Notes: generated from the sequence alone by a model not told the origin. 64,000 bases of DNA from Algoriphagus taiwanensis (GCF_036245645.1 NZ_BTPE01000010.1:122363-186362); one strand, 5' to 3'. Counted from the first letter of the stretch, positions 50,460-60,177 are shown. A program made the numbers and translations.

Positions 50460-50981
50460 TTAAATTTTGGCTTTTATGGCTTTTTCTACTGGATTGTTTC
50501 TTTTGGAAAAGCTCTTGATCACAGCCACTGCTACCAGGGTGAGCAGAATGAAAACAAATACCCACTTGGAGGTACTGGAAAAAGAAGCGATTAAAGCCAC
50601 CCAATTGCTTTTTTCTGGAAATACTTTTAGAAGATAAAGGATGGAGAGGTTTTCTAACAAATCAAAAAATGCAACTAAGGCTGGGAGGAGCCAAGCCCCC
50701 TTTTTTCCTCTCAGGCGATAAAGCAAACCGGAAAAAAACAGCGCATAGGCCACTAAATAAGGCATATCAAAGACAGTCACCGCCCATCCATATTGACTTC
50801 TTTCTGCTGCATCCAAAAAAGAGAGAGAATCATAGGCCTGCTCAGGACTGTAGGCAAATTGTAAATCCAAAGCATGCTCACTTGGCATGTACTGAGCAAG
50901 CAAAATATTAAAGCCAATCAAAAGAAGCCCCAATAGGATTAACCACCTAGTTTGGGAACAGGCACGAATCAAAGATTTCAT
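50460..50981 (-). CDS. Four-helix membrane protein, unknown
   Basis: This 173-residue protein has four hydrophobic segments (ILLGLLLIGFNILLAQ, VFDMPYLVAYALFFSGLLY, AWLLPALVAFFDLLENLSIL, WVFVFILLTLVAVAVI) and a basic C-terminus. No family is recognised. It lies 106 bp upstream of the esterase gene on the same strand and could be expressed with that operon. The 282-bp gap beyond it (50982-51263) is AT-rich, with no gene or repeat that I can support. Confidence 0.8.
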   Translation of the reverse strand: MKSLIRACSQTRWLILLGLLLIGFNILLAQYMPSEHALDLQFAYSPEQAYDSLSFLDAAERSQYGWAVTVFDMPYLVAYALFFSGLLYRLRGKKGAWLLPALVAFFDLLENLSILYLLKVFPEKSNWVALIASFSSTSKWVFVFILLTLVAVAVIKSFSKRNNPVEKAIKAKI

Positions 50982-51263
50982 TTACTGGGTATTAAGCAGT
51001 TAAAAATAAAGAAAAACCTTACTTTGAACCAAGGAATTAATATTAATTTTTTCTTAGCAAAAAGACCCCAGTAGAAGCCAATGACTAGGCCATTGTGCTT
51101 AAGCAACAAAAATCAGGATTTATTCAGCATTATTCGGATAATATTTAAATCTATCGGGTGAAAGAAGGCCCAATTTTTTTTCAGAAAGCATTCATCTAGC
51201 AAGACACATTCAATAAAAAATTCGAAGACAGGCGCTCAGGTACAGCAAAATACAGATTGGGAT

Positions 51264-51782
51264 TTACTCTTCCTGCCCAAACCATTTCGAATACATGGGG
51301 TAGTTCTTGGCTGTTCGCAAAATCACTTCCCTCATATTTTCTCCGATCTCTTTCACCTTTTTGGCTGGGGTGCCGGCATAGATGGATCCCGATTCCACTA
51401 TTGTACCTGCCAAGACCACTGCTCCTGCAGCAATGACCGAATCCGAGTGTACAATCGCCCCGTCCATCACGATTGCTCCCATTCCGATCAGGACGCGATC
51501 ATGAATGGTACAGCCATGCACGATGGCATTGTGAGCAATGGATACCTGATTTCCGATGTAAGTTGGGGCCTTTTGGTAAGTGCAATGAATGACTGCACCA
51601 TCTTGAATATTAGTATCATTGCCGATTCGGATTTCATGGACATCCCCACGGACTACAGCATTAAACCACACGGTGCATCTATCTCCCATTACTACATCTC
51701 CGACTACAGTAGCATTTGGAGCAAGCCAGCACTCCTTCCCCATCTCCGGCTTTTTGCCGTTTACTTCCATGATCAAAGCCAT
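51264..51782 (-). CDS. Gamma-class carbonic anhydrase-like hexapeptide-repeat protein
   Basis: This 172-residue protein is a left-handed beta-helix of hexapeptide repeats (TVVGDVVMGDRCTVWFNAVV, IRIGNDTNIQDGAVIHC, YIGNQVSIAHNAIVHGCTI) with histidines at the usual zinc positions in VIHC and SIAHNAIVHGC. This is the YrdA/PaaY family; zinc binding is expected and carbonic anhydrase activity is variable. It trimerises. It is monocistronic and divergent from yceI. Confidence 0.92.
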   Translation of the reverse strand: MALIMEVNGKKPEMGKECWLAPNATVVGDVVMGDRCTVWFNAVVRGDVHEIRIGNDTNIQDGAVIHCTYQKAPTYIGNQVSIAHNAIVHGCTIHDRVLIGMGAIVMDGAIVHSDSVIAAGAVVLAGTIVESGSIYAGTPAKKVKEIGENMREVILRTAKNYPMYSKWFGQEE

Positions 51783-51852
51783 TTTTCTTTTCTTTTTTTC
51801 TTTCCCTAAGGAAAATAAAAAAATTAAATCCTGACTGAACTTTTTTTTTGAT

Positions 51853-51883
51853 TTTGAGTTACGTGTATATACATATAAATTTG
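51853..51883 (+). promoter_or_regulatory. Bacteroidota sigma-A promoter of the yceI gene
   Basis: TTTG at 51853-51856 and TAAATTTG at 51876-51883 match the phylum's -33 TTTG and -7 TAnnTTTG boxes, with 19 bp between, exactly as in characterised Bacteroides promoters. Transcription would begin near 51890, giving a leader of about 18 nt before the ATG at 51908. This also rules out longer in-frame starts. Confidence 0.75.
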
Positions 51884-51907
51884 CAACTCAATTTCTCAAA
51901 ATCAACT

Positions 51908-52627
51908 ATGAAAATCACAAAGCAAATCGGTCTTTTCCTAGCGGCAGCAATGATCACCTTTGCCTGCAGCAAACCATCCGAAACTGTAGAAGCTACTGAA
52001 GCACAGGAAGTAGCAGAAGCAACTGGTACTACCCTTACCTTGGCTCCAACTTCCACCATTTCTTGGAGAGGTTACAAGCCTGCTGGACAGCATTTCGGTA
52101 AAATTCCTGCGACTGACGGAACTCTTACGGTAAGTGGCGACCAAATCACCGGTGGATCTTTCACCTTTGACATCACAGGTTTGAAAATCGAAGACCTGGA
52201 GGAAGGCTCCGAAAACTACGGTAAATTGTGGGGACACCTTCAGTCTGCTGACTTCTTCGATGCTGCCAACCACCCTACCGCGACTTTCGAAATCACCGGT
52301 GCTGAGCCATTTGCGGCGGGTGATGTAATTGCCGACACTGAGCAATTTGCAACTGACAACACGCCTAAAGCTGAGTCTGAATTATCTCCTGCCAACCCTA
52401 CTCATTGGATCAGCGGTAACTTGACCATGAGAGGCACTACCAAAAACATCAAATTCCCTGCTGCCGTAACTATCGAAAATGGAACTGTGACTGCTGTCGC
52501 TGGTTTCAATATCGACAGAACTGCCTGGGGATTGTCCTACGGTGACGAGGCTACTGCAGTTGATAAAGCAAAAGATCAATTCATCTACAACACAGTTTCT
52601 TTGGAACTGAATGTGACTGCGAATTAA
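51908..52627 (+). CDS. YceI family lipoprotein
   Basis: This 239-residue lipoprotein (lipobox ITFAC) carries a YceI lipocalin-like barrel: SWRGYKPAGQHFGKIPATDG, GSFTFDITGLKIEDL, SADFFDAANHPTATFEITG and AGFNIDRTAWGLSYGDE. YceI proteins bind isoprenoid or other amphipathic chains in the periplasm. The start is set by the promoter just upstream. It is followed by a very strong terminator and is monocistronic. Confidence 0.93.
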   Translation: MKITKQIGLFLAAAMITFACSKPSETVEATEAQEVAEATGTTLTLAPTSTISWRGYKPAGQHFGKIPATDGTLTVSGDQITGGSFTFDITGLKIEDLEEGSENYGKLWGHLQSADFFDAANHPTATFEITGAEPFAAGDVIADTEQFATDNTPKAESELSPANPTHWISGNLTMRGTTKNIKFPAAVTIENGTVTAVAGFNIDRTAWGLSYGDEATAVDKAKDQFIYNTVSLELNVTAN

Positions 52628-52650
52628 TTTTAACTACCACAATGATTCGA

Positions 52651-52682
52651 AAAGAGGGATTCTTCGGAATTCCTCTTTTTTT
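52651..52682 (+). terminator. Intrinsic terminator after yceI
   Basis: AAAGAGGGATTC pairs with GAATTCCTCTTT around a TTCG tetraloop, and the 3' arm runs into eight T. Twelve base pairs including one G-T wobble make this one of the strongest hairpins in the window. Confidence 0.92.
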
Positions 52683-52711
52683 TGTCCTTAAAGAAATCTA
52701 CTCCTTTGGGA

Positions 52712-53809
52712 ATGATGGAACCTGAGAAACTTCCGGTGAGAAAAATCATCCATGTGGATATGGATGCATTCTATGCCTCTGTGGAGCAGCTAGACCATCC
52801 CCAATGGAGAGGCAAACCCCTTGTCGTGGGCGGAAACGAAGCCCGAGGAGTGGTAGCTGCGGCAAGCTATGAGGCCAGAAAATACGGAATACACTCAGCC
52901 ATGTCCTCGGCTTTGGCAGCCAAGAAATGTCCCCATCTGATTTTTGCCCCACACCGCTTTGACCGTTATCGGGAGATTTCTCATCAGATTCGGGAGATCT
53001 TTTATGAATACACCGATTTGGTGGAACCCCTTTCCCTCGATGAGGCATTTTTGGATGTGACCGAAAATAAAAAAGGGCTCAAATCCGCCATACTCATTGC
53101 ACGGCAAATCCGGGAAAAGATCAAAGAAAAAACCGGCCTGAATGCCTCAGCAGGCGTTTCTTACAACAAATTCCTGGCAAAAACTGCCTCTGACCTCAAC
53201 AAACCCAATGGACAGGCTGTAATTCTTCCTGAAGAAGCTGAGGCTTTTCTGGAAAAACTTCCGATCGGGAAATTTTTCGGAATCGGGAAAGTCACGGCAG
53301 AGAAAATGCAGAAACTGGGCATCCATACGGGGAAGGATTTGAAGGAGTTTTCTTTGCAGTTTTTGACCAAAAAATTTGGGAAATCCGGGCTTCACTACTT
53401 TAATATCGTGCGGGGAATCCATCTGTCGGAGGTCCAACCCCATCGCGTAAGAAAAAGCCTGAGTGCCGAAAACACCTTTGAAAAGGACCTGATTACCTTG
53501 GCAGAAATGGAGGAAAACCTCCGTCCTATTTTCGAAGAAGTAATCCGCCGAATCGAAAAAAGCGGAATCAAAGGCCGGACAGTAACTCTGAAGCTCAAGT
53601 TTTCTGATTTCACTCTTCAAACTCGGAGCAAAACACTGGAGCAGTACCCGGAAGCAGAAATGATTTGGCAGTTCGGGCTGGAACTTCTCCGACAGGAGGA
53701 TATTCAAAAGCCAATCCGTTTATTGGGCTTGGGAATTTCCAATTTGAATATCACCGAAGAGCAAGCTCATTTCGGGGAGCAGCTGAGGATACCTTTTTCC
53801 TTAGAATAA
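52712..53809 (+). CDS. dinB: DNA polymerase IV (Y-family)
   Basis: This 365-residue translesion polymerase has motif I IHVDMDAFYASVEQ, the steric-gate region, the catalytic SLDEAFLDVT, and the helix-hairpin-helix/thumb LTASAGVSYNKFLAKTASD-type block (here NASAGVSYNKFLAKTASDLN). A little-finger domain follows. It lacks an extended C-terminal clamp-binding tail but ends FSLE. Translation may start at ATG 52712 or 52715. It is error-prone and normally DNA-damage-induced; no SOS box was evident. Confidence 0.95.
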   Translation: MMEPEKLPVRKIIHVDMDAFYASVEQLDHPQWRGKPLVVGGNEARGVVAAASYEARKYGIHSAMSSALAAKKCPHLIFAPHRFDRYREISHQIREIFYEYTDLVEPLSLDEAFLDVTENKKGLKSAILIARQIREKIKEKTGLNASAGVSYNKFLAKTASDLNKPNGQAVILPEEAEAFLEKLPIGKFFGIGKVTAEKMQKLGIHTGKDLKEFSLQFLTKKFGKSGLHYFNIVRGIHLSEVQPHRVRKSLSAENTFEKDLITLAEMEENLRPIFEEVIRRIEKSGIKGRTVTLKLKFSDFTLQTRSKTLEQYPEAEMIWQFGLELLRQEDIQKPIRLLGLGISNLNITEEQAHFGEQLRIPFSLE

Positions 53810-53922
53810 ATTAAGAAAGTTTACCCTGCCATTTTGTCCGCATTTTCGTAATTTCGCAACCTGATTAAACCCAAATCGGTTGGTATCATTTCTGACCGAG
53901 CTCCAAAAGCGAAAAATTTCCT

Positions 53923-55398
53923 ATGAATCTGATCAAAGATATCGATATCCTTACCGGTGAAGAAGCGCAGGCTGTGGACTACAAAACCACCACTGAGGAA
54001 AACACCGGCAAGACCAAAAAACTCTACATTGAAAGCTATGGCTGTCAGATGAATTTCTCGGATTCAGAGATCGTCGCCTCTATCATGAAAGAAAATGGCT
54101 TTGACACTACCTCTGACTTCAATCAGGCCGATGTGGTATTTTTGAATACCTGCTCCATCCGGGAAAAAGCCGAACAGACCGTCAGAAACAGACTCAACCA
54201 CTTCAACGCAGTCAAAAAACATAAACCTGAGATGACTATCGGTGTCTTGGGCTGTATGGCAGAGCGCCTGAAAGAGAAGCTACTCGAGGAGGAAAAGATC
54301 GTGGATGTGGTCGTTGGTCCAGATGCGTATCGAGACCTTCCTAACTTAGTCAATGCTGCCGAAGACGGTAGAAAAGGAGTGAATACCTTCCTTTCCCGCG
54401 AAGAAACCTATGCCGACATCGCCCCTGTTCGCCTGAATTCCAATGGGGTTACCGCATTCATTTCCATCATGCGAGGCTGTGACAACATGTGCTCCTTCTG
54501 CGTGGTGCCATTTACTCGAGGAAGGGAAAGAAGCCGGGACCCTCATTCCGTAGTGGCAGAAGCTCAGGATTTGTTCAGCAAGGGCTACAAAGAAGTCACC
54601 CTCCTGGGCCAAAATGTGGACTCCTACAAATGGTCTCCTGAAGAAAACAACAAAGCCCGCCTCAACAAAAAAGAGGATGAAGTGACTCAGGTGGTCAATT
54701 TTGCCCATCTTCTGGAAATGGTAGCTCGGGTCAGCCCTTTGCTTCGCGTACGCTTCTCTACCTCCCATCCCAAAGACATCACCGATGAAGTACTTCACAC
54801 CATGAAGAAGTACGACAACATCTGCAAATACATCCACCTCCCCGTTCAATCCGGAAACTCCCGAGTTTTGGAGTTAATGAACAGAACCTACGACAGAGAA
54901 TGGTACCTGGACCGAGTGAGGGCAATTCGGGAAATTTTGGGTGAGGAATGCGGCATTTCTTCTGATATGATTGCCGGATTCTGTACGGAAACGGAGGAAG
55001 AACATCAGGACACGCTTACCTTGATGGACATCGTGAAATACGACTTCTCCTACATGTTCTTCTATTCGGAGAGACCGGGTACTTTGGCTGCTAAAAAGTA
55101 CGAGGACGACATTCCTCTGGAAGTGAAAAAGCGCAGATTGGCAGAAATCATCGAGAAGCAAAATCAGCTTTCACTGGAAAGAAACAAACTTGATCTGGGC
55201 CAAGAACAGATTATCTTGATCGAAGGAACTTCCAAAAAATCCACAGAAGAACTCAAGGGGAGAAACTCTGCCAACAAGGTAGTGATTGTCCCCTCAGTAG
55301 GTTTGAAACTCGGGGATTACGTCAAAGTGAAAATCAAAGACTGCTCTCCTGCCACCCTCTTCGGTGAGGTATTGGAAATAAATCCAGCTTTGGCATGA
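53923..55398 (+). CDS. miaB: tRNA-2-methylthio-N6-dimethylallyladenosine synthase
   Basis: This 491-residue radical-SAM methylthiotransferase modifies A37 of tRNAs reading UNN codons. The N-terminal MTTase domain has cysteines in YGCQMN, NTCSIRE and LGCMAE; the radical SAM domain has CxxxCxxC as GCDNMCSFCVVPF; the C-terminal TRAM domain runs KVVIVPSVGLKLGDYVKVKI. It overlaps the downstream sigma-54 activator by 4 bp. The gene order miaB / activator / lptE is a Bacteroidota hallmark. Confidence 0.97.
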   Translation: MNLIKDIDILTGEEAQAVDYKTTTEENTGKTKKLYIESYGCQMNFSDSEIVASIMKENGFDTTSDFNQADVVFLNTCSIREKAEQTVRNRLNHFNAVKKHKPEMTIGVLGCMAERLKEKLLEEEKIVDVVVGPDAYRDLPNLVNAAEDGRKGVNTFLSREETYADIAPVRLNSNGVTAFISIMRGCDNMCSFCVVPFTRGRERSRDPHSVVAEAQDLFSKGYKEVTLLGQNVDSYKWSPEENNKARLNKKEDEVTQVVNFAHLLEMVARVSPLLRVRFSTSHPKDITDEVLHTMKKYDNICKYIHLPVQSGNSRVLELMNRTYDREWYLDRVRAIREILGEECGISSDMIAGFCTETEEEHQDTLTLMDIVKYDFSYMFFYSERPGTLAAKKYEDDIPLEVKKRRLAEIIEKQNQLSLERNKLDLGQEQIILIEGTSKKSTEELKGRNSANKVVIVPSVGLKLGDYVKVKIKDCSPATLFGEVLEINPALA

Positions 55399-56684
55399 TC
55401 ACACCCCAAGAAATCCACAGTGTAAAACAGCGCTTTGGCATCATAGGAAACAGTCCCCTACTGAATCATGCCATCCAAGTAGCCATGCAGGCTGCTCCTA
55501 CCGACATGACCGTTTTGATCACCGGTGAAAGTGGATCCGGAAAGGAGAGTTTTTCCAAAATTATCCACTCTCTTTCCCTGAGAAAGCACGGCAAGTTCAT
55601 CGCAATCAACTGCGGGGCAATTCCTGAAGGCACCATCGATTCTGAACTGTTTGGACATGAAAAAGGCTCTTTTACCGGAGCTCACGAAGCCCGAAAAGGC
55701 TATTTCGAGGTAACGGACGGTGGGACTATTTTCTTGGACGAAATCGGAGAAATGCCTTTGGGCACGCAGGCCCGCTTGTTGCGGGTTTTGGAAAACGGGG
55801 AATTTATCCGTGTAGGTTCCTCCAAAGTACAAAAAACCAATGTGCGGGTAATCACCGCTACCAATGTCAATCTGCTCAAAGCGGTAGAAAAAGGAAAGTT
55901 TCGTGAGGACCTTTATTACCGACTGAATACGGTACCCATTTTCGTCCCACCTTTGAGAGAACGAGGAGAAGATGTAGTCCTACTTTTCAGAAAGTTTACC
56001 TCTGATTTCTCAGAAAAATACAGAGTCAAACCCATTTCCCTTGATCCCGCTGCTCAACAGGTATTGATGCGCTATCCTTTCCCCGGCAATATCCGTCAGC
56101 TGAAAAATATTGCGGAGCAAATCTCCCTCTTGGAACAGGAACGAGAGGTAGATGCCCAAACCCTCTCCCGCTATTTACCGCAGGAAGGAAGCCGGTTGCC
56201 AATGGCCCTTCCCGGTCACGGAGGATCTTCAGAAAGTGGGGACTTTTCTGAAAGGGACATCCTGTATAAGGTGCTTTTTGATATGAAAAAAGACATGAAT
56301 GAGCTCAAAAAGCTGGTTTTGGAATCCTTTCAAAACGGAGGACTGAACTCATCCATCATGCAAAAGCATCAAGGCCTTTTCGAAGATCTGGATAGCGGAC
56401 TTAGCAAGGCGGAAACCGTAGAATCTACCTCCCCCTATTCTGTTCCTTTGGTATTGGAGACGCAGAAAAATTCCTCTTTGGAAAACGTAGAATACGAGGA
56501 TGACGTAATAGAGGACATTCTTCACGAAGAGGACGACAACTCCCTTTCTTTGGAGAAAAAGGAAAAGGAAATGATCATCAAAGCCCTGCAAAAGCATAAC
56601 AACAAGAGAAAATATGCAGCGCAAGATTTGGGTATTTCTGAACGGACGCTTTACCGCAAAATCAAACAATATGAGATTGAATAA
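55395..56684 (+). CDS. Sigma-54-dependent transcriptional activator
   Basis: This 429-residue AAA+ activator lacks a receiver domain. Walker A is GESGSGKE near 44, the sigma-54 contact loop is GSFTGA at 91-96 (usual GAFTGA), Walker B is GGTIFLDEIGEM, and a Fis-type HTH ends the protein (KYAAQDLGISERTLYRKIKQ). The inserted region of about 260-370 is variable and acidic. It is coupled to miaB and overlaps lptE. Its target genes are not known; one candidate is the -24/-12-type site before groES at 60344. Confidence 0.93.
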   Translation: MITPQEIHSVKQRFGIIGNSPLLNHAIQVAMQAAPTDMTVLITGESGSGKESFSKIIHSLSLRKHGKFIAINCGAIPEGTIDSELFGHEKGSFTGAHEARKGYFEVTDGGTIFLDEIGEMPLGTQARLLRVLENGEFIRVGSSKVQKTNVRVITATNVNLLKAVEKGKFREDLYYRLNTVPIFVPPLRERGEDVVLLFRKFTSDFSEKYRVKPISLDPAAQQVLMRYPFPGNIRQLKNIAEQISLLEQEREVDAQTLSRYLPQEGSRLPMALPGHGGSSESGDFSERDILYKVLFDMKKDMNELKKLVLESFQNGGLNSSIMQKHQGLFEDLDSGLSKAETVESTSPYSVPLVLETQKNSSLENVEYEDDVIEDILHEEDDNSLSLEKKEKEMIIKALQKHNNKRKYAAQDLGISERTLYRKIKQYEIE

Positions 56685-57204
56685 GACACTTGGATGGATA
56701 GCTTGTACGATTTTGCTTTTTTCCTCCTGCTCGGTCAAATACAGCTTTACCGGAACCAATATCAATTACGAGTTGGTCAAAACCTTCTCGGTTGACAATT
56801 TCTTCAATGATTCCGGTGGAGGCCCTGCCAACATGGAGCAGAGATTTACAGAAGCTCTGAAGGAATACTATCAGAGAAATACCCAACTCGAACTGATTCG
56901 CTCCAACGGAGATTTGCAGTTTTCGGGTGCCATCAGCAGATATACCCTGACTCCTCAAAACGCGGTATCCAGCGGAGACCCGAATCTACCGGACCGTGCA
57001 GGGCAAATGCGATTGACCATCAATGTAGATGTGGAATACATCAATGTGACCAATGAGGAGGAAAATCTGAAAAGAACATTCACTTTTTTCCAAGATTATG
57101 ACCCGAGAAGCGTTACCTTGTTGGACGTAGAAAACCAATTGGTTGAGGAAATCTTCGAAATCATCATTCAGGATATTTTCACCGCCACCGTCGCCAACTG
57201 GTAA
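56671..57204 (+). CDS. lptE: LPS-assembly lipoprotein LptE
   Basis: This 177-residue lipoprotein (signal with lipobox FSSC after MRLNKTLGWIACTILL) matches Bacteroidota LptE: YSFTGTNINYELVKTFSVDN, FTEALKEYYQRNTQLELI, GDLQFSGAISRYTLTP and DYDPRSVTLLDVENQLVEE. It plugs the LptD barrel and helps insert LPS into the outer membrane. Its ATG overlaps the end of the activator gene by 14 bp; longer starts are not supported. Confidence 0.9.
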   Translation: MRLNKTLGWIACTILLFSSCSVKYSFTGTNINYELVKTFSVDNFFNDSGGGPANMEQRFTEALKEYYQRNTQLELIRSNGDLQFSGAISRYTLTPQNAVSSGDPNLPDRAGQMRLTINVDVEYINVTNEEENLKRTFTFFQDYDPRSVTLLDVENQLVEEIFEIIIQDIFTATVANW

Positions 57205-57232
57205 CCATTGATCATTTAACAGCGATAAATCC

Positions 57233-57979
57233 GTGAACGCCAGTCAGTTTCTTGACCTTATTCAAAAATCAGATCGCCTGGAAAAGTCCGATTATCTCCA
57301 ACTGAGAAAAATCCAGGAAAACTTCCCCTATTTCCAAATCAGCCATGTCCTGGCATGCCGATATGAACTGGCAAAAAATCCGGAAACACCACCCTATCAT
57401 TTAGGATTGGCAGCAATTACAAGTCCGGACAGAATTTGGTTGAAGGCATTATTGGAAAAGCCTACGCAGAAAACGGACACAAAGACTCCTGCAATCAAGG
57501 AAGATTTGCTGCCTGAAGAACCCAAGGCAGGCAGCGACCCTGTACAAAGAACAGAATCTCTCAAAAAACTGGGAGATCAACTCAAAGGGAACCCTGCGCC
57601 TGATGCAGGTAAGCCAAAAGTCAAAAAAAGAAAAGCTCCCAAAGACGAGCTAATCGAAACCATCAAGAGAAAAGAGAAAAAGGAAATCGTAGCCGATAAG
57701 ACCAAGGAACAGATCGATCTGATCAAGGCTTTCAGCAAAAAGTCTATCAAACTGGCCACAATCAAGGAAATCGAGGCAAATCAAAACACAGAAAATCTCG
57801 CAGAATCGAGCACCAAACTGGACGAAAGTCTGATGACCGAATCCTTTGCAAAAATTCTGATCAAACAAGGGAAAAAAGACAAAGCCTTGGAAATTTATGA
57901 AAAATTGAGTTTGAAGTTTCCGGAGAAAAGGACTTACTTTGCGGACTTAATTGAAAATCTGAAAGAAAAATTAGACTAA
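57233..57979 (+). CDS. Conserved hypothetical protein with C-terminal TPR-like motif
   Basis: This 248-residue protein starts at GTG 57233. The N-terminal part (NASQFLDLIQKSDRLEKSDY) is helical; a long lysine-rich middle is low-complexity; the C-terminal part ESFAKILIKQGKKDKALEIY then EKLSLKFPEK is one TPR repeat. I know it as a conserved Bacteroidota gene between lptE and secG with no established function. It ends 4 bp before secG. Confidence 0.8.
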   Translation: MNASQFLDLIQKSDRLEKSDYLQLRKIQENFPYFQISHVLACRYELAKNPETPPYHLGLAAITSPDRIWLKALLEKPTQKTDTKTPAIKEDLLPEEPKAGSDPVQRTESLKKLGDQLKGNPAPDAGKPKVKKRKAPKDELIETIKRKEKKEIVADKTKEQIDLIKAFSKKSIKLATIKEIEANQNTENLAESSTKLDESLMTESFAKILIKQGKKDKALEIYEKLSLKFPEKRTYFADLIENLKEKLD

Positions 57980-57983
57980 GAAT

Positions 57984-58343
57984 ATGTTCACTTTATTAAT
58001 TAGCATCATCATTATTCTAGCCGTTTTGTTGATTTTGGTCATTTTGGGTCAAAACTCCAAAGGTGGTGCTGGTGCAGCATTCGGAGGAAGTGCTTCCCAA
58101 ATCATGGGTGTGACCAGAACAGGAAACGTTTTGGAAAAGTCCACTTGGGTATTGGCAATTGCCATTTTGGTTCTTTCCTTGGCATCTTCTGCTTTCTACA
58201 CTAGCAGTCAGCCTAATCAGTTTTCTTCTCCAAACATTGAGAATGCCAAGCAGCAAGTAGTTGCGCCGGCTTTTGGAGAGACTGAAAGTGTGCTTCCCGC
58301 TCCTGCTTCTACTACAGAAGAAGACAGCACCTCAGGAAACTGA
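57984..58343 (+). CDS. secG: Preprotein translocase subunit SecG
   Basis: This 119-residue membrane protein has two helices (MFTLLISIIIILAVLLILVI and STWVLAIAILVLSLASSAFY) around the conserved QNSKGGAGAAFGGSASQIMG, the SecG signature. It is part of the SecYEG channel. The C-terminal periplasmic/cytosolic tail is longer than in Proteobacteria and rich in Ser, Glu and Thr, as in other Bacteroidota. Confidence 0.95.
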   Translation: MFTLLISIIIILAVLLILVILGQNSKGGAGAAFGGSASQIMGVTRTGNVLEKSTWVLAIAILVLSLASSAFYTSSQPNQFSSPNIENAKQQVVAPAFGETESVLPAPASTTEEDSTSGN

Positions 58344-58368
58344 AATAATCCATTTGAATAAAAATCTC

Positions 58369-58397
58369 AAAGTCTGCCCCAAAAGGCAGACTTTTTT
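58369..58397 (+). terminator. Intrinsic terminator after secG
   Basis: A perfect 10-bp stem AAAGTCTGCC / GGCAGACTTT with a CCAAAA loop runs into a tract of T. It ends the miaB-secG transcription unit. Confidence 0.92.
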
Positions 58398-58499
58398 TGT
58401 ACCTTAAAAATTCAGAATAATACGGAGTTCCGGTTTTTAGTGGTAAGAGACGGAGTTAGTGTTATTTTTTAAAAGAACAATCACCAAATCACAAGTTAT

Positions 58500-59456
58500 A
58501 TGCTAGAAAAACCAATCCGGCTGGAAGACCTTCAGCTGGAAAATTGGCCCAACGTCATTTTATGGGCCGCCCCTGTCATGTTTTTATTGGTCTTCATCGA
58601 ATGGGGAATTAGCCTTTATCAAAAAAGGGACGCTTACAACACGAAAGATTTCCTGGCTGCCTCCACCATTGGACTAGTCAATGTAGGAATCAGTGCAGCC
58701 ATCAAGATGCTCACATTCGGGGTGGCCATTTTCTGCTACAACATCTCCCCTTTTCAAATCCCTCCTACTTGGTGGTCCTATTTGCTATGCTTTATAGGAA
58801 TTGACTTTGCCAGATACTGGGCACATCGTGTAGCCCATGAGCAGCGCTTTTGGTGGGCCACACATATTACTCACCACAATTCCAGCAAGTACAACCTTTC
58901 TGTATCATTCAGGCTAGGTTGGACTCAACACATCAAAATCGTCTTTTTCATTCCTGTCATGCTGATGGGATTTGACCCATTTGTGTTTTTTATTTGTCAT
59001 CAGATTGCTGTATTGTATCAGTTTTGGATCCATACAGAGTACATTACCAAGCTTCACCCGGTGATTGAATACATTTTCACCACTCCTTCTCACCACAGAG
59101 TCCATCACGCCAGTGATGCCCACTATCTGGACAAAAACTACGGGTCCACATTGATTATCTGGGATAGGATGTTTGGTACTTTTATGCCGGAAGCAGAACG
59201 GCCTAACTATGGAATCACAAAACCGGTGACCTCCTACAACCCCATTTATCTGGTATTTCATGAATGGAGAGATATCATCTCCGACTTGGGAAAATCCAAA
59301 AGTCCAAAAGAAGCCTGGCAAATCCTTTTTGGAAAACCCGGAGATGAAGTCATCAAAAACCGGGAGATGAAGGAAAGAGAAGAAATCCGGATAAAGGAAG
59401 AAAAAAAGGTCCTTCCCGTAAATGAAAAGGACCCGGAACTGATCATGGAGAAATAA
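58500..59456 (+). CDS. Sterol desaturase / fatty acid hydroxylase family protein
   Basis: This 318-residue integral membrane protein has several helices and the histidine clusters of the diiron family: HRVAHE, HITHHN, and HHRVHHASDAHYLDKNYG with a further His. The C-terminal 60 residues are charged and cytosolic (KEREEIRIKEEKK). It likely hydroxylates a lipid or carotenoid chain. Its own promoter should lie in 58398-58499; no clear box was seen. Confidence 0.92.
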   Translation: MLEKPIRLEDLQLENWPNVILWAAPVMFLLVFIEWGISLYQKRDAYNTKDFLAASTIGLVNVGISAAIKMLTFGVAIFCYNISPFQIPPTWWSYLLCFIGIDFARYWAHRVAHEQRFWWATHITHHNSSKYNLSVSFRLGWTQHIKIVFFIPVMLMGFDPFVFFICHQIAVLYQFWIHTEYITKLHPVIEYIFTTPSHHRVHHASDAHYLDKNYGSTLIIWDRMFGTFMPEAERPNYGITKPVTSYNPIYLVFHEWRDIISDLGKSKSPKEAWQILFGKPGDEVIKNREMKEREEIRIKEEKKVLPVNEKDPELIMEK

Positions 59457-59466
59457 TCGATTGCTT

Positions 59467-60177
59467 TTATTCTGAGACACTTCTTAGTAGGAGTCTTTTA
59501 CCTACAGGCAGAAGTGTCTCCTCAATCGGTAGGCAATTTTGGCTGTGAAACCTCCAGGTAGCAGGATTGGGAAGTTCTTTGATTTCCCTAATAAGCTCCA
59601 GTTTCATCCTTTCCAGGGTATTGGCCAGAGACTTTTGAAATATCCCCACCAGCCAAAGGGTAATACTTCTAAATCTCTCCCCAGCCAGCTGGAGAAAATT
59701 GGACTTGTAGCGAAAAGCATGCACCTCGCTTTTTCGCTCTTGGGTGAGTAGTATATATCCTTCCCGGGTGTAAATCGGTAAAATCCCTATAGGCTCAAAC
59801 TCTACCTGCTCCTCAACAAAATCGTAGATGGCCTTCCCCTCTTCTATTTGATTCTTGAGTTTGGGAAGGGCAAAATCGGTGATTTGGGAGATTTCTTCCA
59901 TGACTTTCCCATCGTTGATTTTTCTTTCGAATTGCAATTGGGCCTTTTGAAAATCAATCCCGGTCAGTGCTTTTGGGAAGAGATTACTCAACTCCGTTTT
60001 ACCGGATTGAATTTCTGAAAGAGTCCGATGATGATCTATCAAATCACCCAAGGCAGGATAAATTTTGACAGCCTGAAATTCCTTCTCATTAGCCTGTAAG
60101 TAGGCCAGCAATTGGTACTTTTTGTACTCAAAATCGATCAATCCTTCGGTAATCCAATTTTTCGGTAAGGTCTTCAT
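59467..60177 (-). CDS. Conserved hypothetical protein, 236 aa
   Basis: I do not recognise a named family. The protein is soluble, alpha/beta, with segments LIDFEYKKYQLLAYLQANEK at the N-terminus, VEFEPIGILPIYTREGYILL in the middle, and ETLLPVGKRLLLRSVSE at the end. It is convergent with the hydroxylase gene (10-bp gap) and divergent from groES. No signal peptide or catalytic motif is evident. Confidence 0.75.
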   Translation of the reverse strand: MKTLPKNWITEGLIDFEYKKYQLLAYLQANEKEFQAVKIYPALGDLIDHHRTLSEIQSGKTELSNLFPKALTGIDFQKAQLQFERKINDGKVMEEISQITDFALPKLKNQIEEGKAIYDFVEEQVEFEPIGILPIYTREGYILLTQERKSEVHAFRYKSNFLQLAGERFRSITLWLVGIFQKSLANTLERMKLELIREIKELPNPATWRFHSQNCLPIEETLLPVGKRLLLRSVSE